From contig OY762289.1 in assembly GCA_963665495.1 (NCBI GenBank), positions 4,216,001 to 4,280,000 on the forward strand: DNA of 64,000 nt, in the 5' to 3' direction. This document shows, one piece after another, positions 51,732 to 60,524 of the stretch (its first letter is position 1; the number at the start of each line of letters is the position of its first letter). This stretch comes from G963665495 sp963665495. GTDB taxonomy: Bacteria; Desulfobacterota; Desulfovibrionia; Desulfovibrionales; Desulfovibrionaceae. A program made the translations under genes and the position numbers. Below the pieces are notes generated by a model, which saw nothing but the letters and a program-made list of their open reading frames with translations, had not been told where the DNA came from and ran no database searches.

Positions 51732-52327
51732 TGACTGACGAAGCTAAACAGAAAAAATCTCCGGATCCGCACGTTTGCAAACGCTGCAGTGAGCTGAGTT
51801 CCACCTGCTGTCGCCTGACACCGGGCGAGGAGGACGTCTGCTTTCCTCTCTCGCAGATGGAACGCGAACGGATCCTGGAGTGCGTCGTTAACACCGGCGC
51901 GTTTACCATTGCGCATAATTCCAAGCCGTTTGTGGACAACATCAAACGGATGTTTCCCAGAGAAAAAGAGCTGGTCGACCAGCTGTTTCCGGAGTGCAAG
52001 CAGCATTTTCGTCTGGCCACGCACAGCGACGGCGCCTGTGTTTTTCTCGGAACGCAGGGCTGTGTGCTTCCGCGCGAGGCGCGGCCTTATTATTGCCAGT
52101 TGTTTCCTTTCTGGTTTTCCGGCGAACGCCTGACCTATTTTACCACCTCGGATTGCCTGGCCGTAAGGGAATGCCGAACCAAACTGCAGATGCTCGAACT
52201 GTTCCGCATCGGCAAAGCCGAACTCAAACTGCTGCACGGCAGACTGCGTCTGGCCTGGGGGCTGCCTCCCAAAGAAGGCATGCCCTTGCTCGAACACGCT
52301 TTCTCGCGATATAAGAGCCTGAAATGA
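51731..52327 (+). CDS. YkgJ-family cysteine-cluster protein
   Basis: 198 residues. 'CKRCSELSSTCCRLTPGEED' near the N-terminus and 'GCVLPREARPYYCQLFPFW' are the chelating cysteines of the family. No signal peptide. Start ATG 51731 overlaps the upstream stop (TGATG); its own stop overlaps PBP1A (ATGA). Metal/Fe-S binding is likely; the tight coupling hints at a link to envelope synthesis but does not prove one. Confidence 0.82.
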   Translation: MTDEAKQKKSPDPHVCKRCSELSSTCCRLTPGEEDVCFPLSQMERERILECVVNTGAFTIAHNSKPFVDNIKRMFPREKELVDQLFPECKQHFRLATHSDGACVFLGTQGCVLPREARPYYCQLFPFWFSGERLTYFTTSDCLAVRECRTKLQMLELFRIGKAELKLLHGRLRLAWGLPPKEGMPLLEHAFSRYKSLK

Positions 52328-54858
52328 AAAAAATCTTTATCCTTTGCATGCTTCTTGTCATAGTCCTGACCGCATTCGCCGTGGCTGGAGCCGTGGGCGT
52401 ATACATGTGGGCATCCCGCGACCTCCCCGGATTTAAAAAAATCGCGGACTACAAACCGCCCCTAGTCACCACGGTCTACGCCAAGGACGGTGAAATTCTG
52501 GGCTATCTGTACCGGGAAAAACGTTTTCTGGTCCGCCTGGAAGACATGAATCCCATGCTGCCCAAAGCCTTTCTCGCCGCAGAGGACAAGTCCTTTTATG
52601 AGCACGAAGGCGTGGACCCCGTGGCCATTCTGCGCGCCACCATCAAAAACCTCAAAGCCGGGCAGAACGTACAGGGTGGCAGCACCATCACCCAGCAGAT
52701 CATCAAGCGTATTCTGCTGACTCCCGAACGCAAGTACAAACGCAAGCTCAAGGAAGCCATCCTGGCCTATCGCCTGGAAAACTATCTGAGCAAAGACGAG
52801 ATCCTGACCATCTATCTGAACCAGATCTATCTTGGAGCCAAAGCCTACGGCGTGGAAGCCGCCGCGCGGACCTATTTCGGCAAGCACGTCCGGGACCTGA
52901 CCCTGGCGGAGTGCGCCGTACTGGCCGGCTTGCCGCCCGCGCCATCGCGCTACAATCCCTACCGCCACGCCGAAGCCGCCAAAACACGCCAGGAATACGT
53001 GCTGGACCGGATGCTCGAACTGAACTGGATCACCAAGACCGAATACGACCAGGCCAGAAGCGAACCCCTGGTGTACAAGAGCATGGAAGACGTCTCCTGG
53101 AAATTGGGCGCCTATTATCTGGAAGAAGTACGGCGCTGGCTGGTGGATTATCTGAGCAAAGAAAACATGGAAAAACTGGGCGTCACCTCCCTCGAACGCT
53201 ATGGAGAAGACGCTGTTTACGAGTCCGGCCTGCATGTCTATACGGCCCTGGACATCGACCACCAGCGCGCCGCGGAAAAAGCCCTGCGCGACGGCCTGGT
53301 GGCCTCCACAAAACGCCGCGGCTGGCAGGGGCCGCTCAAGACGCTGACGTCGCATGATGAGATAGAAACCTTTCTGCGCCGCGAATCCGTGACGCCCGAA
53401 CAGATCGCCTCGGAAGAATGGTTCAAGGTGCTGGTGACCAAGGTGGAAAACAAGGGCGCGCACGTGCTTATGGGGCAGTACAAGGGCTTTATCCCGGTCA
53501 GCACCATGGGCTGGTGCCGCAAGCCCAATGCCAAACTGGCGCCCGAGCAGGTGGCGAAAATCACCAACGCGCACAAGGTGATCAACCCCGGAGACGTGGT
53601 TTGGGCCAAATGGCTGAAGCCCGAGCCCGACCCCAAAAAAGACGGACAGGAAGCCGACGACCAGCCCGCGCCCCAGAGTCCCGATCTGGCCGACGAGGTG
53701 CAGCTTTCACTTGAGCAAAAGCCGCTGGTCCAGGGAGCCATGGTGTCCATCGAGCCGCCCTCGGGCGAAGTTCGCGCCCTGGTGGGCGGGTATGCTTTTG
53801 AAGACAGCCAGTTCAACCGCGCCACCCAGGCCTATCGCCAGCCGGGTTCTTCTTTCAAGCCCATTGTCTACTCCGCGGCCATGGATAACGGCTTTACGCC
53901 CGGATCCGTGGTGGTGGATGCGCCCATCGTGATTCATTACGGGAAAAAGGTCTGGAAACCGGCCAACTTTTCGCACCAATTCTACGGCCCCACCTTGTTG
54001 CGTACGGCTTTGGCCAAATCCCGCAACCTGGTGACCATCCGTATCGCGCAGCGCATCGGCATCCGCAAGGTTATCGAGCGGGCCAAGGCCCTGGGACTGA
54101 CGCCTGATTTTCCGCCTTACCTGCCCATCTGCCTGGGCGCCGTGGCCGTAACGCCCATCAATCTGTGCCAGGCCTACACGGCTTTTGCACGCGGCGGTTC
54201 AACAATCGAGCCGCAAATGGTGCTGACGGTCATGGGACCGTGGGGCGAAGCCGTCTACAAAAACGAGCCCAAAATCACCGAGGCCATCAGTCCGCAGAAT
54301 GCCTTCATCATGTGCAAGCTGCTCGAGGAAGTCGTCAAAGGCGGCACTTCCACCCAGGCCAAAAAACTCGGACGCCCGGTGGCGGGAAAAACAGGTACCA
54401 CCAACGAAGAACGCGACGCCTGGTTCATGGGCTTCACCCCCTACCTGCTCACCGGCGTATACGTGGGCTTCGACCAGATCCGCCCCATGGGCAAATACGA
54501 AACCGGCTCGCGCGCGGCCCTGCCCATCTGGCTGCAATACCGCATGGCCGTGGAAAACAAATACCCGGAGCAGGATTTCCAGCAGCCTGACGGCATCGTG
54601 ATGCGTCAGGTCACCTTTGCCGACCGGCAGCGCGACGGCAGCCTGAAAAGTGGTACCTACACCCTGCCGTTCATGACCCATACGCAGCAGGCACAAGGCC
54701 CGCAGAGTCCGGATGAAACCGCGGAAGAATATTTCGGCAGCGAAGAAGCCGCTTTGGACGCCATCGAACAGAACATCATCGACACCACCCAGGGCGCTCC
54801 GGAAGAAGAACCCGCGGCGGCAGGAAAGGAAGAAGACCTGTTCAAACAGTTGTTCTAA
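52324..54858 (+). CDS. Penicillin-binding protein 1A (bifunctional)
   Basis: 844 residues. N-terminal membrane anchor, GT51 transglycosylase domain ('AAEDKSFYEHEGVDPVAILR' with catalytic Glu, 'GGSTITQQIIKRILL', 'KEAILAYRLENYLSK'). Transpeptidase domain has SxxK in 'PGSSFKPIVYSAAM' (~residue 507), 'KSRNLVTIRIAQ' and 'GKTGTTNEERDAWF'. An OB-like insert lies between (~380-460). The C-terminus is a long acidic tail. Polymerises and crosslinks peptidoglycan in the periplasm. Overlaps the YkgJ gene by 4 bp. Confidence 0.95.
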   Translation: MKKIFILCMLLVIVLTAFAVAGAVGVYMWASRDLPGFKKIADYKPPLVTTVYAKDGEILGYLYREKRFLVRLEDMNPMLPKAFLAAEDKSFYEHEGVDPVAILRATIKNLKAGQNVQGGSTITQQIIKRILLTPERKYKRKLKEAILAYRLENYLSKDEILTIYLNQIYLGAKAYGVEAAARTYFGKHVRDLTLAECAVLAGLPPAPSRYNPYRHAEAAKTRQEYVLDRMLELNWITKTEYDQARSEPLVYKSMEDVSWKLGAYYLEEVRRWLVDYLSKENMEKLGVTSLERYGEDAVYESGLHVYTALDIDHQRAAEKALRDGLVASTKRRGWQGPLKTLTSHDEIETFLRRESVTPEQIASEEWFKVLVTKVENKGAHVLMGQYKGFIPVSTMGWCRKPNAKLAPEQVAKITNAHKVINPGDVVWAKWLKPEPDPKKDGQEADDQPAPQSPDLADEVQLSLEQKPLVQGAMVSIEPPSGEVRALVGGYAFEDSQFNRATQAYRQPGSSFKPIVYSAAMDNGFTPGSVVVDAPIVIHYGKKVWKPANFSHQFYGPTLLRTALAKSRNLVTIRIAQRIGIRKVIERAKALGLTPDFPPYLPICLGAVAVTPINLCQAYTAFARGGSTIEPQMVLTVMGPWGEAVYKNEPKITEAISPQNAFIMCKLLEEVVKGGTSTQAKKLGRPVAGKTGTTNEERDAWFMGFTPYLLTGVYVGFDQIRPMGKYETGSRAALPIWLQYRMAVENKYPEQDFQQPDGIVMRQVTFADRQRDGSLKSGTYTLPFMTHTQQAQGPQSPDETAEEYFGSEEAALDAIEQNIIDTTQGAPEEEPAAAGKEEDLFKQLF

Positions 54859-54889
54859 AAAAGGCGTTTAAACAAAAAAGGAGTGCGCA

Positions 54890-55234
54890 ATGCCCCATTT
54901 ACGCATTGAAGCGAACATCGCCCTGGACGGGCAGGCGGCCATGGAAACGGCCAAAAAAGCTTCGGCCATGTGCGCTGCTGCTCTGGGAAAACCCGAACAG
55001 TACGTGCAGGTACTGGTCCACGGCTCCGCCGCCCTGGTGCTTGGCGGAACGGAAGCTCCCGCCGCCTATGTCGAGCTGAAAAGTATCGGTCTGTCCAAAG
55101 ACCGCTGCAAGGATCTGTCCCAGGCGCTCTGCGGCTTTCTGGAGGCCGAACTATCCATTCCCGCAAACCGGGTTTACATCGAATTCGCGATTATTGACGG
55201 CGCGTTGTTCGGCTGGAACAACTCCACCTTCTGA
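54890..55234 (+). CDS. MIF / phenylpyruvate tautomerase-family protein
   Basis: 114 residues. Starts M-P, giving the N-terminal catalytic Pro after Met removal. 'YVQVLVHGSAALVLGGTEAPAAYVELKSIG' and the C-terminal 'VYIEFAIIDGALFGWNNSTF' match macrophage migration inhibitory factor-like tautomerases, which act as trimers. Substrate in bacteria is unknown. AAAAGGAG lies upstream of ATG; 31 bp after PBP1A. Confidence 0.9.
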   Translation: MPHLRIEANIALDGQAAMETAKKASAMCAAALGKPEQYVQVLVHGSAALVLGGTEAPAAYVELKSIGLSKDRCKDLSQALCGFLEAELSIPANRVYIEFAIIDGALFGWNNSTF

Positions 55235-55310
55235 ACCGGGCCGTTGCCTTGCGATTGTAACAAAGCCCCTGTAAGAATTGCCTGTCAATACCAACGCAGG
55301 GAGGCGAGCG

Positions 55311-55760
55311 ATGCAATCGCAGCAGAAGATAAAGATTTTATTTTTGTGCACCGGCAACTCCTGCCGGAGCCAGATGGCCGAAGGCTGGGCCAGGGTTCTC
55401 AAACCCGACAGTATCGAGGCCTGGTCCGCCGGAGTGGAAACCCATGGCCTGAATCCGCGCGCCGTGGAAGCCATGAAAGAAAGCGGCGTGGACATCTCCG
55501 GGCAACGTTCCAAATTGGTGGAAGACCTGCCCGAGCAATCCTATGACTATATCGTCACCCTCTGCGGCGACGCCCACGAACGCTGCCCGCTCATCTTCGG
55601 CAAAGGCCGGGTGCTGCACCACGGCTTTGTGGATCCCCCCACCCTGGCGGCCGGACTCACGGACGAAGACGAAATCATGAGCCCCTACCGACGCGTCCGG
55701 GACGAGATCAAAACCTGGGTGGAAAGCCTGCCGGAATCCCTGGAAGAAATACAGAAATAA
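55311..55760 (+). CDS. arsC: Thioredoxin-coupled arsenate reductase / LMW phosphatase-fold protein
   Basis: 149 residues. P-loop 'FLCTGNSCRSQMAEGWA' with Cys13 and Arg19 (CX5R), plus the redox pair Cys85 and Cys92 in 'LCGDAHERCP'. This triple-Cys layout is that of the Staphylococcus/Bacillus ArsC class. Reduces arsenate to arsenite in the cytosol. Start ATG 55311 after GGGAGG. No arsR, acr3 or arsB is adjacent, so it stands alone. Confidence 0.9.
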   Translation: MQSQQKIKILFLCTGNSCRSQMAEGWARVLKPDSIEAWSAGVETHGLNPRAVEAMKESGVDISGQRSKLVEDLPEQSYDYIVTLCGDAHERCPLIFGKGRVLHHGFVDPPTLAAGLTDEDEIMSPYRRVRDEIKTWVESLPESLEEIQK

Positions 55761-55851
55761 CGAACCAAATTACAATTGAGGAGCAACCGTCGTAGCGCTC
55801 CTTTTCGATCTGCGGGCACGAAAAAACAAGTCAGTAATCCTTTTTATCCCG

Positions 55852-55886
55852 AAAAGCCCCCACGAAGCATCTTCGTAAGGGCTTTT
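55852..55886. terminator. Bidirectional hairpin between arsC and nfnB
   Basis: AAAAGCCC / GGGCTTTT outer stem and ACGAAG / CTTCGT inner stem with a CAT loop. The T-run is in the outer arm on each strand. Located between convergent genes. Confidence 0.7.
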
Positions 55887-55964
55887 GGGGGGTCCGCGTG
55901 TTTTTGGAAAGCCGGCCGGAGCGTTCTTGCGGCGTTCTGAGAGAATTTGTCTGAGAGCAGGACG

Positions 55965-57380
55965 CTATACGCCCAGGCGTTCGGCTATCTTTTTCGCGGC
56001 GCGCCTGCCGGCTCCCATGGCCGAGATAACAGTGGCCGAGCCTCCGACAATATCGCCCCCAGCGAACACGTTGCGCAGCGATGTTTCGCCGGTAATCGGA
56101 TCCGCATCAATATAGCCCCGGCTGCTCAACTGCAGGCCGGGAGTCGCTTCCAGGAGTACGGGGTTGGCTCCCGTACCGACCGCCAGAATAACCATATCCA
56201 CTTCCAATTCCCTGGTTTCGCCCTCCACCGGTACGGGGCGGCGGCGCCCGGATCCATCGGGTTCGCCGAGTTCCATCACCTGCAGGGTCATGGACCGGAC
56301 GTGCGAACTCGCATCACCGTTGATCGCAAGAGGAGAGGTCAGCAGTTTGAGTTGCACGCCTTCTTCGACCGCATGGTGCAGTTCCTCCAGGCGGGCGGGC
56401 ATCTCATCCCGCGTACGCCGGTAGACGATGTAGACGTTCTCCGCACCGAGGCGCAGAGCCGTTCGCGCAGCATCCATGGCCACGTTTCCGCCGCCGACAA
56501 CGGCCACGTTGCGGGCCTGGGGAGCGGGCGTATCATAATTGGGAAAATCATAGGCGCGCCCGAGATTGACGCGCGTAAGATATTCGTTGGAGGAATAGAC
56601 GCCCACCAGGTTTTCGCCGGGAATTTTCAAAAACCAAGGCAGCCCCGCTCCGACGCCGATGAAAATCGCATCATACCCGTCATCCATGAGCTTCTGGACG
56701 GTGACGGTCTTGCCGCCCACATGATTCGGAAGAAAGGTCACTCCCTGGGTCCACAGTGCGCCCACTTCGCGAGCCACAATGGATTTGGGCAGACGAAACT
56801 CGGGAATGCCGTAGACCAGAACGCCACCCACCTCGTGCAGGGCCTCGAACACCGTGACGGGGACGCCCCTGGCGGCCAGGTAACCGGCCACGGTCAGGCT
56901 GGAAGGGCCGGATCCTATGCAGGCGACTTTGACATGTCCGTTGGTAAAACTGCAGGTCGTCTGTCCGGTAAGCAGTTCGCAGTTGGAATCGCTGTCAAAG
57001 GTATCGGCGACAAAACGCTCCAGGCGGCCGATGGCCACGGGTTCGTATTTTTTGCCCAGAACGCAGGAGCCTTCGCACTGGCTCTCTTGCGGACAGACGC
57101 GGCCGCAGACAGCCGGCAGGGAATTGCTTTCCTTGATGGTCCGGTAGGCGGACGGAATATCGCCGTCGGCCAGGTGTTTGATAAAACTCTTGATGTCGAC
57201 TTCCACTGGGCAGCCCTTCCGGCAGGGCGGATTCTTGCATTGCAGACAGCGTGAGGCTTCGGCCATGGCTTGCTCTTTGCTGTAGCCCAGGGCCACCTCC
57301 TGAAAATTTCTGTTGCGAACGTCCGCCGGCTGTTCCGGCATGGGCGTCCGCAACGGCTTGAAGTGCTGTTTACTGGTCAT
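55965..57380 (-). CDS. nfnB: NfnB / glutamate synthase small-chain-like NADPH oxidoreductase
   Basis: 471 residues. N-terminal Fe-S domain with 'CLQCKNPPCRKGCPV' and 'CGRVCPQESQCEGSC', then FAD site 'VACIGSGPSSLTVAGYLA', NAD(P)H site 'VAVVGGGNVAMDAARTALRLG', and terminal 'NVFAGGDIVGG'. With NfnA it would form the electron-bifurcating NADH-dependent ferredoxin:NADP oxidoreductase. ATG 57380 has AGGAGG upstream and overlaps nfnA by 11 bp. A GltD role is less likely, since no large GltB gene is present. Confidence 0.88.
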   Translation of the reverse strand: MTSKQHFKPLRTPMPEQPADVRNRNFQEVALGYSKEQAMAEASRCLQCKNPPCRKGCPVEVDIKSFIKHLADGDIPSAYRTIKESNSLPAVCGRVCPQESQCEGSCVLGKKYEPVAIGRLERFVADTFDSDSNCELLTGQTTCSFTNGHVKVACIGSGPSSLTVAGYLAARGVPVTVFEALHEVGGVLVYGIPEFRLPKSIVAREVGALWTQGVTFLPNHVGGKTVTVQKLMDDGYDAIFIGVGAGLPWFLKIPGENLVGVYSSNEYLTRVNLGRAYDFPNYDTPAPQARNVAVVGGGNVAMDAARTALRLGAENVYIVYRRTRDEMPARLEELHHAVEEGVQLKLLTSPLAINGDASSHVRSMTLQVMELGEPDGSGRRRPVPVEGETRELEVDMVILAVGTGANPVLLEATPGLQLSSRGYIDADPITGETSLRNVFAGGDIVGGSATVISAMGAGRRAAKKIAERLGV

Positions 57381-58209
57381 AATTCCTCCTGAACAAATCC
57401 ATCGAAAGCGCTTCCTGGGTTTTGTATTGGGCAAGACGCATCTTCAATTCATTGAAATCGACCTGATGGCCGTCGAACTCCGGACCATCCACACAGGTAA
57501 ACTTGGTTTTTCCTCCGACGTTGCAACGGCAGGCGCCGCACATGCCCACCCCGTCGATCATGATGGAATTGAGGCTGACGGTGGTTTTCACGCCAAAGAG
57601 TTCGGTGGTCCGCGCCACCGCCTCCATCATGGGCACAGGGCCGATGGCCACGACTTCGGAAACGTCTTTGTCCTGTTCGAGGCGCTCGCGTAACACATCG
57701 GTGACAAACCCTTTATGACCGCAGCTGCCGTCGTCCGTCGCGATGATGAGTTCGGGGCAGAAATCGCCCAGTTCGTCACAGAAAAGCAAAAGGTCTTTGC
57801 TGCGCGCGCCCACAATGGCCACAACATGGTTTCCTGCCTGGTGATGTCCCTTGGCGATGTGGTGCATGGCCGCGATGCCGGTGCCGCCGCCAACGCAGAT
57901 AACCGTTCCGGACGGCTCGATATGGGTGGGTTTTCCGAGCGGGCCGCATACATCAAGAATGCTTTCGCCTTCTTCGAGTGTTTCCAGGTAGGCCGAACTT
58001 TTTCCGACAACAAGAAAGACAATGGTAATGGTTCCGGCCTCCGGATTGGTATCGGCAATGGTGAGAGGAATGCGTTCGCCCTTTTCATGAATCCGCAGTA
58101 TTACGAAATTTCCCGGTTTTGCGTTTTGAGCAATCTCCGGCACTTCAATAACCAGCATGCTCGTCTGCCCGGGAATCAATGCTTTTTTCATAATAATCTT
58201 GTTGTGCAT
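57370..58209 (-). CDS. nfnA: NfnA / sulfide dehydrogenase-type ferredoxin-NADP reductase subunit
   Basis: 279 residues. 'NFVILRIHEKGERIPLTIAD' (FAD-binding RxxS/T-type), 'GTVICVGGGTGIAAMHHIAKG' (NAD binding), and C-terminal [2Fe-2S] cysteines in 'DGVGMCGACRCNVGGKTKFTC'. Family pairs with NfnB to interconvert NADPH and NADH plus reduced ferredoxin, a key redox link in sulfate reducers. ATG 58209 has GGAG upstream. Confidence 0.9.
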   Translation of the reverse strand: MHNKIIMKKALIPGQTSMLVIEVPEIAQNAKPGNFVILRIHEKGERIPLTIADTNPEAGTITIVFLVVGKSSAYLETLEEGESILDVCGPLGKPTHIEPSGTVICVGGGTGIAAMHHIAKGHHQAGNHVVAIVGARSKDLLLFCDELGDFCPELIIATDDGSCGHKGFVTDVLRERLEQDKDVSEVVAIGPVPMMEAVARTTELFGVKTTVSLNSIMIDGVGMCGACRCNVGGKTKFTCVDGPEFDGHQVDFNELKMRLAQYKTQEALSMDLFRRNYDQ

Positions 58210-58436
58210 GTTCCGTATCTCCGCTTCTTATCAGGGAAACATTATTTCGTTATTCATGTAATATTACGAGTATTCAACATATCTTGTATTAATATTCCTG
58301 AGGTATTGCTTCTGTTTCCTTGAAAGAAGTTTTTTTGTTTCACAAAGTACATTCTGTATGTAAATCAAAAAATACCGAGCCCTGATAACACCAGAACTCT
58401 CTGTACCAATTGCATTATGCCGATATTCTTTTATGC

Positions 58437-58468
58437 ATCAGGCTCCCATATTTCCATGGGAGCCTGAT
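58437..58468. repeat. Perfect inverted repeat in nfn upstream region
   Basis: A 13-bp stem (ATCAGGCTCCCAT / ATGGGAGCCTGAT) with a 6-base loop, lacking a T-run on either strand. It is 156 bp past the aldehyde dehydrogenase stop and 228 bp before nfnA; it may end the former or regulate the latter. The rest of 58210-58623 is AT-rich and holds a 10-bp palindrome GTAATATTAC at 58258. Confidence 0.6.
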
Positions 58469-58623
58469 GATGTCATGAACAAGCCTGGAGAGGATAAAAC
58501 AGTTGAGTGAGCTCAGGCTTTTTTGGCTCCAGGTAATGATCCCTGGAAAGTTCAGTGCTAATTGAGTTACTTTTTCCTGGTGTCGAAAAAACCATCAGCG
58601 ACGTTGCATGCCCGCTGCTTTGA

Positions 58624-60099
58624 TCAATAGAAATTAAATGGTTTTTCATCCATGCTGATATAGATATTTTTACTCTGGCTGTAATGGGCGAGCATCATTT
58701 TATGGGTCTCGCGACCGATGCCCGACTTTTTATACCCGCCGAAAGGCGTATGCGCCGGCAGCTGGTTGTAGGTATTGATCCACATCCGCCCGGTTTCCAC
58801 CGCACGGGCAACCCGAAGGGCCCGATTGATATCCCCGGTCCAGACAGCGCCGCCCAGGCCGTATTCGCTGTCATTGGCCATGTCGATAACTTCCTGTTCG
58901 TCGCTGAACTTGATGACGCAGACCACCGGGCCGAAGATTTCTTCCTGGGCGATACGCATGGAATTTTTCACATCCGCGAAAATGGCAGGACGCATGAAAC
59001 ACCCCTTGCCCAGTTCTCCTTCTTCCAGGCGTGTTCCGCCCGTGACCAGACGCGCGCCTTCATTTTTTCCTACCTCCACATACTCCAGCACCTTTTTGAG
59101 CTGGTTCTGGCTGATCAGGCTGCCCATCATGGTGTCTTCTTCCCACGGCAACCCGACCCTGACGGATTCAAACTTTGCGGCAAGGGCATCCACAAAACGA
59201 TCATAGATATCTTCATGCACGAAGATTCGCGAACCAGCGCAACAGACCTGCCCCTGATTGAACAGGATGCCCAGTACAGCGCCCTCCACGGCTTTTTCCC
59301 ATGGGCAGTCCGGAAAATAGATATTGGCGGATTTACCGCCCAGTTCGAGGGTAGCGGGAATCAGCTTCTTGGCGGCGGCTTCGGCGATTTTGTAACCGAT
59401 GTCGGTTGATCCGGTAAAAGCCAGTTTGCCGAAGCCTTCATGTTCGAGAATGTAATTGCCCGTGGTCGAGCCTTTGCCTGTGATGACGTTCACCACTCCG
59501 GCAGGCAGAACCTTGTCCAGAATCTTCGCCAGTTCCAGCATGCTCAGGGATGTTTCCGAGGAGGGTTTGATCACCACGGTGTTTCCGGCGGCCAAAGCCG
59601 GGGCGATTTTCCAGGCGGCCATGAGATAGGGAAAATTCCAGGGGATAATCTGCCCGACGACTCCGATGGGCTCATGCAGGATGATGCTGAGGGTGTTGTC
59701 GTCGATCATGGTCGCCAACCCTTCGTCCGTCCGGATGGCGCTGGCAAAATAGCGGAAATGATCCGAGCCGAATGGGATGTCTATGTTTCTGGTCTCCCGG
59801 ATGGGCTTGCCGTTGTCCAGGGTCTCCACAAGAGCCAGTTTTTCAACATTTTCATCGATAAGATCCGCGATTTTCAGAAGATAGGCGGCGCGCTCCTGGG
59901 CAGAAACCATTTTCCAGGTGGCCAGTGCTTTCTGAGCAGCCGCAACAGCCATGTCGATGTCTTCTTTTCCCGCATTGGCGCAGGTTGCCAGCTCTTCACC
60001 GGAGGCCGGGCAAAAGGCTTTGAAAGTCTCTCCTGCTTTTGCATCGACCCACTTACCGTCAATGTACAACTTGTAGCTTTGATCAATTGGTTTTTGCAT
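58624..60099 (-). CDS. NAD-dependent aldehyde dehydrogenase (AldB/AcoD/ExaC-like)
   Basis: 491 residues. 'IIPWNFPYLMAAWKIAPALAAGN' (NAD site), 'ATLELGGKSANIYFPD' (catalytic Glu), 'NQGQVCCAGSRIFVHE' (catalytic Cys), and 'TPFGGYKKSGIGRE'. The sequence resembles acetaldehyde dehydrogenase II types. ATG 60099 has GGAGG 7 bases upstream. A sigma-54 promoter lies at 60179-60194 and an AcoR-like activator gene is next upstream on the same strand, so it is probably induced by an alcohol, aldehyde or acetoin. Confidence 0.92.
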   Translation of the reverse strand: MQKPIDQSYKLYIDGKWVDAKAGETFKAFCPASGEELATCANAGKEDIDMAVAAAQKALATWKMVSAQERAAYLLKIADLIDENVEKLALVETLDNGKPIRETRNIDIPFGSDHFRYFASAIRTDEGLATMIDDNTLSIILHEPIGVVGQIIPWNFPYLMAAWKIAPALAAGNTVVIKPSSETSLSMLELAKILDKVLPAGVVNVITGKGSTTGNYILEHEGFGKLAFTGSTDIGYKIAEAAAKKLIPATLELGGKSANIYFPDCPWEKAVEGAVLGILFNQGQVCCAGSRIFVHEDIYDRFVDALAAKFESVRVGLPWEEDTMMGSLISQNQLKKVLEYVEVGKNEGARLVTGGTRLEEGELGKGCFMRPAIFADVKNSMRIAQEEIFGPVVCVIKFSDEQEVIDMANDSEYGLGGAVWTGDINRALRVARAVETGRMWINTYNQLPAHTPFGGYKKSGIGRETHKMMLAHYSQSKNIYISMDEKPFNFY

Positions 60100-60178
60100 A
60101 CATAATCCTCCAGATAGATTACATTTACCATGCATCTCCACACACAATACTTTTCAGCATGACGAAGTAATCTTAAAG

Positions 60179-60194
60179 AGCAATTATGATGCCG
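60179..60194 (-). promoter_or_regulatory. Sigma-54 (-24/-12) promoter of aldehyde dehydrogenase
   Basis: The minus strand reads CGGCATCATAATTGCT: GG at -24 and GC at -12 with ten bases between, and a perfect TTGCT -12 element. The -24 box matches four of six bases. It is 80 bp upstream of the ATG. Confidence 0.7.
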
Positions 60195-60298
60195 ATATAT
60201 ATTTTTTGCAGGCTGAAACAGAAAGATATAATTGAAATGAAAGGATTTTACAAAATTTGAAGTGTCCTTATCTTGCTTGAAAGGATATAAATTGTCAT

Positions 60299-60377
60299 AC
60301 CTGCTACAGCAGGTGTTCTTAATTTTGCAACACCTGTTTCACTATCAATTGTATCCTTACCAAATGTGTACCACACA
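60299..60377. promoter_or_regulatory. Cluster of palindromes, probable AcoR-type activator binding sites
   Basis: Three perfect palindromes lie 105-185 bp upstream of the sigma-54 promoter: ACCTGCT/AGCAGGT (60299-60314), CAGGTGTT/AACACCTG (60310-60336) and TGTGT/ACACA (60365-60377). Their placement fits upstream activating sequences of an enhancer-binding protein. The first two overlap. Confidence 0.6.
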
Positions 60378-60524
60378 AAACAGTCAACAACTATTCTATT
60401 TTTTTAAAAATTCGTGTTATATTGTTTATAGCACAGAATTTTTCAAGGAAAAATTATTTTTTTGCATATTTCGCAATTACTCAAACAAGAGTAACTAGAA
60501 TCAACGAGTGACGTACGAAAAGAA

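Noticed and set aside
55965..57380. Assignment of the flavoprotein as glutamate synthase small subunit GltD
   Set aside because: It overlaps an NfnA-type FAD/[2Fe-2S] subunit and no GltB gene is present, so NfnB fits better.
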